Source: Clostridiales bacterium UBA4698
GTDB taxonomy: Bacteria > Bacillota > Clostridia > TANB77 > UBA1234
Length of the DNA: 15,553 nt
Assembly: GCA_002404755.1 (NCBI GenBank)
Contig: DHKI01000031.1
Span: 1 to 15,553 of the forward strand
Direction of reading: 5' to 3'
The first letter of the stretch is position 1. Every line of letters starts with the position of its first letter. Positions 7,234-14,957 of the stretch are shown here, in pieces. The notes under the pieces are model-generated. The model was not told the origin of the DNA and did no database searches. It was given only the letters and a program-made list of their open reading frames with translations. Both the position numbers and the translations under genes were made by a program.

Positions 7234-7266
7234 ATTATATCGCACACTTTCTAAATTTATTGTCAT
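7234..7266 (-). promoter_or_regulatory. spoIIE promoter with 21-bp spacer (Spo0A-type)
   Basis: A perfect TATAAT (7239-7234) and ATGACA (7266-7261) are separated by 21 bp. Sigma-A promoters activated by Spo0A~P, namely spoIIG and spoIIE of B. subtilis, are known for such over-long spacers. A weak 0A-like TGACAAT overlaps the -35. No clean TGTCGAA box is seen. An AGTTTTTT/AAAAAACT inverted repeat lies at 7288-7305, which may instead be a weak smc terminator. Confidence 0.6.
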
Positions 7267-7316
7267 ATTGTAGCCAAATTTTGAAAAAGTTTTTTACAAA
7301 AAACTACATATTTTAT

Positions 7317-10300
7317 CTACTCTAAATTAAGTGATAAAAGCTTTGATACACCATGTTCTTGCATTGTTACACCATATATTGTGTTTGCAACTTCTTGTGT
7401 TCCTTTTCTATGAGTTATAACTAAGAACTGTGTCTTTTCCGAGAATTTTTTTAGATAATCTGCATATCTATATACATTTACATCATCTAATGCTGCTTCT
7501 ATCTCATCTAAAATACAAAATGGAGATGGATTTAATTTTAATATTGCGAAAAGCAAAGCTATCGCCGTCAATGCTCTCTCTCCACCTGAAAGTAACATCA
7601 TGCTTTGTAGTTTCTTTCCTGGTGGCTGTGCATCTATTTCAATTCCACTTTCTAATATGTTGCTTTCATCTGCAATTCTTAGGTTTGCATATCCTCCTCC
7701 AAACAATTCCGCAAAAACTTCTGAGAAGTTTTTGTTGATTAAATCGAATTGTTCTGCAAATTGTATTTTCATTAAATTAACCATATCGTCTATGATTTTG
7801 TTTAGCGATTTTTCTGATTCCTCTAAATCTGTTTTTTGAGTATTTAAGAAATCATATCTATCTTTAAGTGCCTTGTATTCATCTATTGCATTTACATTGA
7901 TAGGTCCTAGATTTCTGATTTCTGTTTTTAATCCTTCTACTTCTTTTGCTGTACCATTAGTTACTTCAGCATAATCTTTAGCAGTGTTTGGAGTTGTTTC
8001 ATACTCTTCCCACATTTTGTTTTGAATTGTTTCTATATCTAATTCTAACTTTGATTTTCTAACATCTAATTTTGTATTTTGATCTCTCAATATTTCTAAT
8101 GTTTTAAATTCGCTTTCTATGCCACTTTCAACTTCTGATTGTTCTTTGTTTCTTGCTTCTCTTTCTTCTTTTAATTTTGCCACTTTTTCTTCTGATTCTT
8201 TTGATGTTTTATCTACATTTTCTATTGCTTCTTCAAGTTCTACAATTCTGCCATCTAATGATTTATTTTCTTCTAACAATTTTTCTCTTTCTTCTGTTTT
8301 ATTCTTAACATTTTGCTCGCAATTGTTTATTTCTTCATCTATCATGGCTATCATTTCATCGATTGAATCAGCACTTTCGTCAAATGATGAAACTGAAATT
8401 CTTAAGTCTACTATGTCCGAATTTAAGTCATTCATTATTTCTTGTTGTTCCTTATTTTTCTCTGAAAACTCATCAACTACTTTTTGCATTTCTTCGTTTT
8501 CTGTTTCTGCTTTTTTAATTAGGTCGCTTATTTCATCGCTATTCTTTTTTGATTCAACAAGACTTTCTTCTATTTTTTCTTTTTCTCCATTTAGAAGTGA
8601 AATTTTCTTTTGGAAACGCTCTATGTTGTTTTCTATTTCTTTCATTTTTTGTGTCTCTGTTGCAAGCTCAATGTTTACTTGTTGAAGTCTTATTGTAACT
8701 TCTTCAAACTCACTAATTGCCGCTTCTATGCTAGATTTATATTCTTCTAAATCATTTTGTGCTTTTTCTAATTTTTTCTTTAAGTCGATTACTACTTTTT
8801 CTAATTCTGATATTTCTCTTGAACGACTTAATATGCTTGTTGTCTTTTTAAACACACTACCACCAGTCATTTGACCAGATGCATTTACGATGTCGCCCTC
8901 TAATGTTACTATTCTAAATGAATACTTATATTTTTTAGAAACTAAAACTGCAGTATCCATATTGTTTACTATAACTGTTCTACCAAGCAAATTTTGCACT
9001 ACATTTTCATATTTTTTATCATAAGAAATAAGGTCAGAAGCTACTCCAAAAACTCCATCAAAGCCTTTGAAATTTTCATTCAATTTTCCACCTTTAATCG
9101 CACTGATAGGTAGGAATGATGCTCTTCCCAAGTTGTTTTCTTTTAAATATGCAATTGCTCTTTTGGCCTCATCTTCTGTTTCTGTTACTATGTTTTGAAT
9201 AGATGCACCAAGCACCATTTCTATAGCTGTTTCATACTCTGAAGGAACTTTTATCAAACTTGCAAGTGCACCATGTATGCCTGTTCCAAATGCTGCTTCT
9301 TTTTGACATTTTGATAAAACATCTTTTACCGCTTTGTTATATCCTTCAAACTCTCTTTCAGTTTCAACCAAGAATTTATATTTTGCTTCTTTTATATGTA
9401 GCTCTTCGCTTATTTTCTTTATGTTATTTTCATGTTCTAAAGTTTTAGCATTGCACTCAGATTTCATTTTATTTAATTCTTCTAAATGCGTTGTTAATTT
9501 ATTCGAATCAGCAGAAATTTTATTAAATGATACAAGTTCATCTTCTTTTATCATTCTTTCTTTATCTAGCTCATGAATGTTGTCTCTAACCTCTTCTGAT
9601 ATTTGATTTATTCTGCTTTTTCCAGTTTCTAAACTTGCAGTTAGATTTGTTAAGACTTGCATTTTTTCAAATTTCAAATCTATGTTGTTCATTATTTTTT
9701 CTTTCAAATCTTCAATCTTCTTTTGCTCTGTTGTCATGTTTTCTGAAAGTTTTGCATACTCTGCTTCTTTTTCATGAAGTTCTGTTTCGAATCTTTTTTT
9801 ATCTTCTGCCAAGTTTAATTTTCTATTTTTTCTATCTTCTTTGTCTTGTTCTAATTCTATTTTTCTTGCACTTGATTTTTCGATATCTAGTTTGTAATTT
9901 TCGTATTTTTCTAAATTGTGTTCTTTCTTTTCTTTGCAAACAGCGATATCCGCTTTTTGTTTTTCAATATTATTTTGAGCCTCAAATGCTTTTCCTTGTT
10001 CTTCTTCAATGTTTTTTATAAGTTCTTCTACTAAAAGTTTGATTTCTTCTTTTCTACCTTGTAAATTCTCAAGTTTTGTTTCTTCATCTGTTATTTGATT
10101 AGCAACTTCATTTACTTGGTCTAAAATTTCGTTTAATTTTTCTTTGTTTTTATTTATGTTATTTATATATAATCCAACTTCTAAATACTTTAATTTTTCT
10201 CTTATATCTAAAAACTTTTTGGCTGTTTCAGCTTGATTTTCAAGTGGTCCTAATTGTTTTTCGATTTCTGAAAATATGTCATTAATTCTAGTTAAATTTT

Positions 10301-10856
10301 GTCTTGTGTTTTCTAGCTTTTTCTCTGATTCTTCTTTACGCGTTCTATATTTTACAATACCTGCAGCTTCTTCAAAGATATGTCTCCTGTCTTCTGATTT
10401 AGTGCTCAATATTTCATCGATACGGCCTTGTCCAATGATAGAATATCCATCACGACCAATACCTGTATCCATGAAAAGTTCAACGATATCTTTTAATCTA
10501 CATGCATTTTTATTTATAAAAAATTCACTATCACCGCTTCTATAAACTCTTCTTGTAACTGTGACTTCTGAATAATCTATAGGTAGTTTTCCATCTTGGT
10601 TATCTATTGTTATATCAACTTCTGCAAAGCTTACAGATTTTCTAGCCTGTGTGCCCGCAAAAATTACATCTTCTAATTTAGAGCCACGAAGTGTCTTAAT
10701 ACTTTGCTCGCCTAAAACCCAACGCACGGCATCAGAAATATTACTCTTTCCGCTACCATTAGGTCCCATAACAACAGTAACGCCAGGTTTAAATTCAAGA
10801 GTCGTTTTATCAGCAAATGATTTAAAACCTTGCAATTCTAATTTTTTAAGATACAT
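7317..10856 (-). CDS. smc: chromosome segregation ATPase SMC
   Basis: Core ATPase of the bacterial condensin SMC-ScpAB, which loads at parS sites via ParB and extrudes loops to align chromosome arms. The 1179-aa length is normal. The N-terminal head has Walker A GPNGSGKS at 31-38. Long coiled coils flank a hinge around residues 510-670. The C-terminal head has the signature LSGGE from 1089, Walker B ending CILDE with catalytic E1118, and the H-loop His near 1149. AAAGGAT precedes the ATG by eight bases. The frequent rnc-smc-ftsY order is absent: smc is followed by spoIIE, 120 bp away, and starts from its own promoter. There is no in-frame CGG in 1179 codons. Confidence 0.97.
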   Translation of the reverse strand: MYLKKLELQGFKSFADKTTLEFKPGVTVVMGPNGSGKSNISDAVRWVLGEQSIKTLRGSKLEDVIFAGTQARKSVSFAEVDITIDNQDGKLPIDYSEVTVTRRVYRSGDSEFFINKNACRLKDIVELFMDTGIGRDGYSIIGQGRIDEILSTKSEDRRHIFEEAAGIVKYRTRKEESEKKLENTRQNLTRINDIFSEIEKQLGPLENQAETAKKFLDIREKLKYLEVGLYINNINKNKEKLNEILDQVNEVANQITDEETKLENLQGRKEEIKLLVEELIKNIEEEQGKAFEAQNNIEKQKADIAVCKEKKEHNLEKYENYKLDIEKSSARKIELEQDKEDRKNRKLNLAEDKKRFETELHEKEAEYAKLSENMTTEQKKIEDLKEKIMNNIDLKFEKMQVLTNLTASLETGKSRINQISEEVRDNIHELDKERMIKEDELVSFNKISADSNKLTTHLEELNKMKSECNAKTLEHENNIKKISEELHIKEAKYKFLVETEREFEGYNKAVKDVLSKCQKEAAFGTGIHGALASLIKVPSEYETAIEMVLGASIQNIVTETEDEAKRAIAYLKENNLGRASFLPISAIKGGKLNENFKGFDGVFGVASDLISYDKKYENVVQNLLGRTVIVNNMDTAVLVSKKYKYSFRIVTLEGDIVNASGQMTGGSVFKKTTSILSRSREISELEKVVIDLKKKLEKAQNDLEEYKSSIEAAISEFEEVTIRLQQVNIELATETQKMKEIENNIERFQKKISLLNGEKEKIEESLVESKKNSDEISDLIKKAETENEEMQKVVDEFSEKNKEQQEIMNDLNSDIVDLRISVSSFDESADSIDEMIAMIDEEINNCEQNVKNKTEEREKLLEENKSLDGRIVELEEAIENVDKTSKESEEKVAKLKEEREARNKEQSEVESGIESEFKTLEILRDQNTKLDVRKSKLELDIETIQNKMWEEYETTPNTAKDYAEVTNGTAKEVEGLKTEIRNLGPINVNAIDEYKALKDRYDFLNTQKTDLEESEKSLNKIIDDMVNLMKIQFAEQFDLINKNFSEVFAELFGGGYANLRIADESNILESGIEIDAQPPGKKLQSMMLLSGGERALTAIALLFAILKLNPSPFCILDEIEAALDDVNVYRYADYLKKFSEKTQFLVITHRKGTQEVANTIYGVTMQEHGVSKLLSLNLE

Positions 10857-10894
10857 AATTAAAATCCTTTCATCCGTAGTAATTTACGATAACA

Positions 10895-10923
10895 ATCATA
10901 TACCATAAAACGACAAGTCGCAA
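10895..10923 (-). promoter_or_regulatory. smc promoter
   Basis: TTGCGA (10923-10918) and TATGAT (10900-10895) on the minus strand are separated by 17 bp and lie about 40 bp upstream of the smc ATG. The small inverted repeat CGACAAGTCG lies in the spacer and -35. Confidence 0.6.
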
Positions 10924-11081
10924 CATTTTTTTCGATTTTGATATCAAAAAGCTTATTATGCTATAACAAAAAATTTGATTAATTTACAAAAGATAAATTT
11001 TACTATTTTTCTAATTTATTTTAGATTTAATAAAAGCTATTTTTAGAAGTCAGGTTAACAATAATATTATTTTTTAGTTTT

Positions 11082-11113
11082 TTGTATACATTTTTTTCTA
11101 TCTATGCTAAAAT
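11082..11113 (+). promoter_or_regulatory. putative promoter of the peptide-lemA operon
   Basis: TAAAAT at 11108-11113, preceded by TGC, forms an extended -10. The -35 is poor: TTGTAT at 11082-11087 needs a 20-bp spacer. The rest of the 290-bp gap between smc and this unit is AT-rich, with no gene seen. Confidence 0.35.
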
Positions 11114-11146
11114 ATTATTATAGATTGAAAGAGAGGAAATAATCTT

Positions 11147-11240
11147 ATGATTTTATTACTTGCTATCCGGAGTCATTTTACTGATAGCCATACTCATTAC
11201 CGTCTACATCAAATCAAATAATGACGACGATAATAATTAA
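11147..11240 (+). CDS. 30-aa single-span membrane peptide, needs a +1 frameshift
   Basis: The ATG at 11147 follows GAGAGG by ten bases. The zero frame gives seven hydrophobic residues, then CGG, then an unremarkable polar run to a stop at 11219-11221. If the C at 11168 is skipped, translation continues as GGA and gives a 30-residue protein: one clean membrane helix (about residues 2-22) and an acidic tail KSNNDDDNN, with a stop at 11238-11240. The lemA ribosome site follows at once, so both genes form one operon. The regular membrane helix across the junction is strong evidence that the shifted reading is the selected one. Function is unknown. A partner of LemA is possible from position only. 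Confidence 0.65.
11165..11171 (+). other. putative +1 frameshift site 3 (ATC-C-GGA)
   Basis: The zero-frame codons are GCT ATC CGG AGT. Skipping C11168 gives GCT ATC GGA GTC and restores the membrane helix. It is the same CGG-A context as the two sites in spoIIE, in an unrelated gene on the other strand. Confidence 0.7.
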
Positions 11241-11255
11241 AAGGAGGATTTTATT

Positions 11256-11804
11256 ATGGGATGGATTATTTTAGCTATAGTTGTTGTTTTGGTGATTTTA
11301 TTGGTTAGTGTTTATAATAATCTTGTTACATCAAGAAACAAGGTGCATAACGCATTTGCAAATATTGATACTCAACTTCAAAGAAGATTTGATTTAATTC
11401 CTAACTTAGTTGAGACAGTTAAAGGCTATGCTTCTCATGAATCAAAAGTTTTGGAAAATGTAACAGCTGCTCGTAGCGGGTATATGAACGCAAAAACACC
11501 TGAAGAAAAAATGGAAGCAGACAATGCTTTAACAGGAACACTAAAAACTTTATTTGCAGTAGCAGAAAATTACCCAGAGCTAAAAGCTAACCAAAACTTC
11601 AATAAATTACATGATGATTTAAGAAGCACCGAAGATAAAGTTGCTTTTTCAAGACAATTTTATAATGATGCAGTTACAATGTATAACGATAAATTATTAG
11701 TATTTCCAAACAATATAATTGGTGGAATGTTTGGTTTCAAGCCTGAAACACTATATAAAATTGACAATGATGATGCAAAACAAGCACCAAAAGTACAATT
11801 CTAA
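11256..11804 (+). CDS. lemA: LemA family protein
   Basis: A 182-aa membrane-anchored protein with an N-terminal helix (about 3-20) and the LemA domain of long helices after it. Family hallmarks seen are the segment around SRNKVHNAFANIDTQLQRR and the DLIPNLVETVKGYASHE motif, then a C-terminal FPNNIIGGMFGF. LemA proteins are widespread, with the helical domain thought to face outward, but their biochemical role is not settled. AAGGAGG lies eight to nine bases upstream of the ATG. It is second in an operon after the 30-aa membrane peptide and is followed by a terminator. The TPM-domain or HtpX genes often found beside lemA are not present. Confidence 0.93.
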   Translation: MGWIILAIVVVLVILLVSVYNNLVTSRNKVHNAFANIDTQLQRRFDLIPNLVETVKGYASHESKVLENVTAARSGYMNAKTPEEKMEADNALTGTLKTLFAVAENYPELKANQNFNKLHDDLRSTEDKVAFSRQFYNDAVTMYNDKLLVFPNNIIGGMFGFKPETLYKIDNDDAKQAPKVQF

Positions 11805-11849
11805 TTAAAAATCTTTTGTTACTTTGTGTTATTTTAAAACGAAACAAGT

Positions 11850-11889
11850 GCCTCAAATGTAGTCATAGACCATATTTGAGGCTTTTTTT
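11850..11889 (+). terminator. terminator of lemA
   Basis: GCCTCAAATGT (11850-11860) pairs with ATATTTGAGGC (11872-11882) with one G-T pair, followed by seven T. It separates lemA from the tRNA-Lys promoter. Confidence 0.9.
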
Positions 11890-11908
11890 AAAACATTTTC
11901 AAAATTTG

Positions 11909-11937
11909 TTGACAAAAATCGCTTTTATGCTTATAAT
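11909..11937 (+). promoter_or_regulatory. tRNA-Lys promoter, full consensus
   Basis: TTGACA (11909-11914) and TATAAT (11932-11937) with a 17-bp spacer form a perfect sigma-A promoter 12 bases before the tRNA. Confidence 0.9.
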
Positions 11938-11949
11938 AAATTGTGTTAT

Positions 11950-12025
11950 GCACCACTAGCTCAGTTGGTAGAGCAACTGACTCTTAATCAGTGGGTCCGG
12001 GGTTCGAATCCCCGGTGGTGCACCA
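11950..12025 (+). tRNA. tRNA-Lys (anticodon CUU)
   Basis: A full 76-base cloverleaf with encoded CCA. The acceptor GCACCAC/GTGGTGC, anticodon stem ACTGA/TCAGT enclosing CTCTTAA, and T-arm CCGGG/CCCGG with TTCGAAT are all perfect. It reads AAG and is a single-gene unit. Confidence 0.98.
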
Positions 12026-12032
12026 ATGCATG

Positions 12033-12070
12033 GAGCTGTAAGAATTCAAAAATTCTTACAGCTCTTTTTT
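12033..12070 (+). terminator. terminator of tRNA-Lys
   Basis: A perfect 14-bp stem (12033-12046 with 12051-12064), loop CAAA, then six T. Confidence 0.95.
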
Positions 12071-12395
12071 GTTTTCCGAATTACACCTAAAAATAGCCTC
12101 TTTTGGGTACACTTAATAAGCCAATCAAAATATCGACTTAAAATTTTGTTATTCACTTAAAAATATTATAGTTTGACATTAGTAAAATTCTTGCTTTAAA
12201 ATTAGTGAAATTCCTAAATCCAAAAGTAACTCTCTTCAAAGTTTTAATTTGTTGTAGCCATCCATTTGGTATTCTTATACAATACTGTCAATAAATTTCG
12301 TGAATATATGCTTACTAGCATTTCAACCATAAATTTAGTAACCAAAGTATTTTTTTCCTCTTTTGTCAAAATTCATACATATTGAAGTACTCATG
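12071..12395. other. AT-rich spacer, no gene seen
   Basis: About 325 bases between the tRNA-Lys terminator and the SDR promoter. There is no ORF with a ribosome site on either strand, no convincing hairpin and no repeat that I can support. It could hold upstream regulatory sequence for the SDR gene. Confidence 0.5.
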
Positions 12396-12404
12396 TGATA
12401 TAAT
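12396..12404 (+). promoter_or_regulatory. extended -10 element before the SDR gene
   Basis: TGATATAAT is a perfect extended -10. The matching -35 is poor. The ribosome site AAGGAGGG begins only five bases after it, so a transcript starting at the usual distance would begin at or within the ribosome site, leaving a very short leader. The element may be real with an unusual leader, or chance. Confidence 0.4.
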
Positions 12405-12423
12405 TCATTAAGGAGGGAAAACT

Positions 12424-13155
12424 ATGAATAAATTAAGTGGTAAAACAGCTCTCGTAACGGGCAGTAGCGGTAAAATTGGTAACAGTATAATAAATCTATT
12501 TCTAACAGAGAATATCGATAAAGTCATTGCAATATATAATAACACTCCTATCCACTCCAACTCTTTTTCTACTGAAAAAGTCATATCATATGAGTGTGAT
12601 TTAAGCAACGAAAAAAATATATTTGATTTATATCATAATTATCTAAAAAAATATAATTTTGATATATTGATAAATTGTGCCGGATGTTGCAATGATTCTC
12701 CTTTTTTAGATATACCATTTGAAGATTTCAAAAAAACATTTGACACAAATTTTTGGAGTGCTTATCATTTAATAAAGTTATTAATTCCTAACATGGTATC
12801 AAAAAAATACGGAAAGATAGTTAATATTTCTTCCACTTCCTCATTTGGAACAATTAATAAGTCAGATTATTGTGCCTCAAAAGCTGCACTTGATGGGCTA
12901 ACACGTGCACTAGCCAAAGAATATTCTTCCAGCAATATAACAATAAATAGTATTCAACCAAGCTTAATTGATACAAACATGTTGAATATTTTACCAGTTC
13001 AATTACTGCAAAGCATCATCAATCGTACCGCAATCAAGAGACTAGGTAATCCAGATGAAATAGCTAGTATTGTATTATTTTTAGCTTCGGATGATTCTTC
13101 ATATATAAATGGTGAAAACATTATTGCGAGTGGTGGAAGCATTACTAGAGATTAA
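12424..13155 (+). CDS. short-chain dehydrogenase/reductase (FabG-like)
   Basis: A 243-aa NAD(P)-dependent oxidoreductase with a complete classical SDR fold: cofactor loop TGSSGKIG at 12-19, NCAG at 84-87, catalytic S136, Y149 and K153 (YCASK), and a C-terminal region with the GNPDEIASIVLFLASD segment typical of FabG relatives. All catalytic residues are present, so it should be active. The substrate cannot be told from the sequence: 3-oxoacyl-ACP reductase is possible, but no fatty-acid genes are near and many paralogues act on sugars or alcohols. AAGGAGGG precedes the ATG. It is transcribed alone and converges with metG on a shared terminator. Confidence 0.88.
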   Translation: MNKLSGKTALVTGSSGKIGNSIINLFLTENIDKVIAIYNNTPIHSNSFSTEKVISYECDLSNEKNIFDLYHNYLKKYNFDILINCAGCCNDSPFLDIPFEDFKKTFDTNFWSAYHLIKLLIPNMVSKKYGKIVNISSTSSFGTINKSDYCASKAALDGLTRALAKEYSSSNITINSIQPSLIDTNMLNILPVQLLQSIINRTAIKRLGNPDEIASIVLFLASDDSSYINGENIIASGGSITRD

Positions 13156-13250
13156 TCGAGTCGGAAAATTCAAGTTTTTTATTTTCACAATTACACATGC
13201 TTTTTAGCACACTTTGTCTCAAGCATAATTGAACATGACTTTATATTGCT

Positions 13251-13304
13251 ATTAATTAAAAATACGATTTATACTACATTGTATAAATCGTATTTTTAAT
13301 TAAT
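13251..13304. terminator. bidirectional terminator, 24-bp perfect inverted repeat
   Basis: Bases 13251-13274 are perfectly complementary to 13281-13304, with a six-base loop. The stem has A-runs and T-runs on both flanks, so it can stop the SDR transcript (plus) and the metG transcript (minus). The metG stop codon (13302-13300) lies inside the stem. Confidence 0.9.
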
Positions 13305-14859
13305 TTTGTTTTTCCAATTCTTCTTTAATATCTAATCTAGCAAATAATGGTTCAATCTTTTCTACCACTCGAATATCACTTAGTGCATCATATTTCTTAA
13401 TGCTATCCCACGTTCTAAATTCGTCACTTATATTAAAGCTATCTAATATTTGTTCTGAAATATCTGGCATAAACGGCTTTATTAGTACAGCAACTTTTCT
13501 AATATTTTCTATTAAATGATACATGACAGATTGTAATTTTTCTGTATTGTCACAATCTTTGAATAAAATCCAAGGCGTTGTTTCATCAATATACTTATTA
13601 GAACGTGATATTATTTTCCATATTTCTGCCATAGCATCTGCTATATGTACAGTATCAAACTTGTTCTCAATAACATCAATTTGATTATTTACAAATTGTT
13701 CAATTTCTTCATCATATTCATTTGGCTTTCCATTGTACGACATTATTTTTCCGTTAAAATATTTATTTACCATTCCAATTGTTCTACTAACTAAATTTCC
13801 CAAATCATTACTTAAGTCAGAATTATATCTTTCTAAAAATCCCTCTAATGAGAACACTCCGTCATTATCGTAAGATATTTCGCGAAGTAGCAAATATCTC
13901 GTCGCATCGACACCATATTTTTCAGCTAATATGTCTGGATAATATACATTACCTTTTGATTTAGACATTTTTCCATCCCTCATTACATACCAACCATGGG
14001 CATATATGTGCTTGGGTAATGGTAAATTTAGTGCCATCAAGAATATAGGCCAATATATTGCATGGAATCTAATTATATCTTTTCCAATTATTTGTAAATC
14101 TGCCGGCCAATATCTATTAAAAATCGTTTCATCATCAGAGCCATATCCAATAGCTGTTATATAATTTAATAATGCATCCAACCACACATATATAACGTGC
14201 TTTGAATCACTTGGGACTTTTATTCCCCAGTCAAACGATGTCCTTGTTACACAAAGATCATCCAAACCTGGCCTCAAAAAATTATTTATAATCTCATTTT
14301 TTCTAGAAACAGGTAACAAAAAATCAGGATTTTCGTCATAAAACTCTAACAATCTTTTTTCATATTTTTTCATGTTGAAAAAATACGACTCTTCACTCAT
14401 TTTTTCAACATCTCTACCACAATCAGGACACTTCCCATCGACTAATTGAAACTCTGTAAAAAAAGTTTCACATGGTGTACAATACCAGCCATTGTACTTA
14501 CCCAAATATATGTCTCCATTTTCTTGTAATTTCGTAAATACTTTTTCAACCACCTTTGTATGTCTAGATTCTGTAGTTCTAATAAAATCATCATTAGATA
14601 TTTTCATTGTTTTCCATAGCTTTATTGATTCTTCTGCCATCTGGTCAACATGTTCTTGTGGAGTTATCCCACGTCCTTCTGCTACTTTTTCTACTTTTTG
14701 TCCATGTTCATCAACACCCGTCAACATATACGAATCATATCCTCTTAAAACTTTGTATCTCTTAATTGCATCAGCAAGCAATGTTGAGTAAGCCGTTCCA
14801 ATATGAAATTTACCACTCGGGTAATAAATAGGGGTCGTAATATAAAATTTTTTATTCAA
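13300..14859 (-). CDS. metG: methionyl-tRNA synthetase, short form
   Basis: Class I enzyme charging tRNA-Met with methionine, needed for initiation and elongation. From the TTG at 14859 it has 519 aa: HIGT (HIGH motif) at 19-22, a zinc-type knuckle with CxxC pairs at 127/130 and 144/147, KMSKS at 297-301, then the helical anticodon-binding domain. It ends just after this domain, so the C-terminal tRNA-binding OB domain of B. subtilis MetS (664 aa) is absent, with no remnant before the terminator. TTG is chosen because AAGGAG (14873-14868) lies eight bases upstream. A GTG at 14868 overlaps that site, and ATG at 14864 is out of frame and stops after two codons. A tRNA-Met-like element lies ten bases before the ribosome site. 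Whether a second metG exists elsewhere cannot be seen. Confidence 0.93.
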   Translation of the reverse strand: MNKKFYITTPIYYPSGKFHIGTAYSTLLADAIKRYKVLRGYDSYMLTGVDEHGQKVEKVAEGRGITPQEHVDQMAEESIKLWKTMKISNDDFIRTTESRHTKVVEKVFTKLQENGDIYLGKYNGWYCTPCETFFTEFQLVDGKCPDCGRDVEKMSEESYFFNMKKYEKRLLEFYDENPDFLLPVSRKNEIINNFLRPGLDDLCVTRTSFDWGIKVPSDSKHVIYVWLDALLNYITAIGYGSDDETIFNRYWPADLQIIGKDIIRFHAIYWPIFLMALNLPLPKHIYAHGWYVMRDGKMSKSKGNVYYPDILAEKYGVDATRYLLLREISYDNDGVFSLEGFLERYNSDLSNDLGNLVSRTIGMVNKYFNGKIMSYNGKPNEYDEEIEQFVNNQIDVIENKFDTVHIADAMAEIWKIISRSNKYIDETTPWILFKDCDNTEKLQSVMYHLIENIRKVAVLIKPFMPDISEQILDSFNISDEFRTWDSIKKYDALSDIRVVEKIEPLFARLDIKEELEKQN

Positions 14860-14883
14860 AACATTCACTCCTTAATAAAAATT

Positions 14884-14957
14884 TGGTAACGGGAATTGGA
14901 TTCTCACCAATATCTCCATAGATATGAACCATGGCTTTTAAATTAAGCTATCCCGCT
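14884..14957 (-). ncRNA. tRNA-Met-like element in the metG leader
   Basis: The minus strand folds into a full cloverleaf of 74 bases ending in ACCA: acceptor AGCGGGA/TCCCGTT (one G-U), D-stem GCTT/AAGC, anticodon stem CATGG/CTATG with loop TTCATAT (anticodon CAU), five-base variable loop, T-stem ATTGG/CCAAT. MetRS identity features (CAU, A73) are present. The D-loop AATTTAA lacks GG, the T-loop TGAGAAT lacks TTC, and base 26 is missing, so the normal D-T loop contact cannot form. It begins in the stop codon of the S66 remnant and ends ten bases before the metG ribosome site, with no terminator between. It could be a leader mimic for MetRS autocontrol, a non-standard tRNA, or a decaying tRNA gene. 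Confidence 0.7.

Noticed and set aside
5587..11171. A simple reassignment of CGG to another amino acid
   Set aside because: Changing the meaning of CGG would not change the frame. In all three cases the downstream sequence only makes sense one base later.
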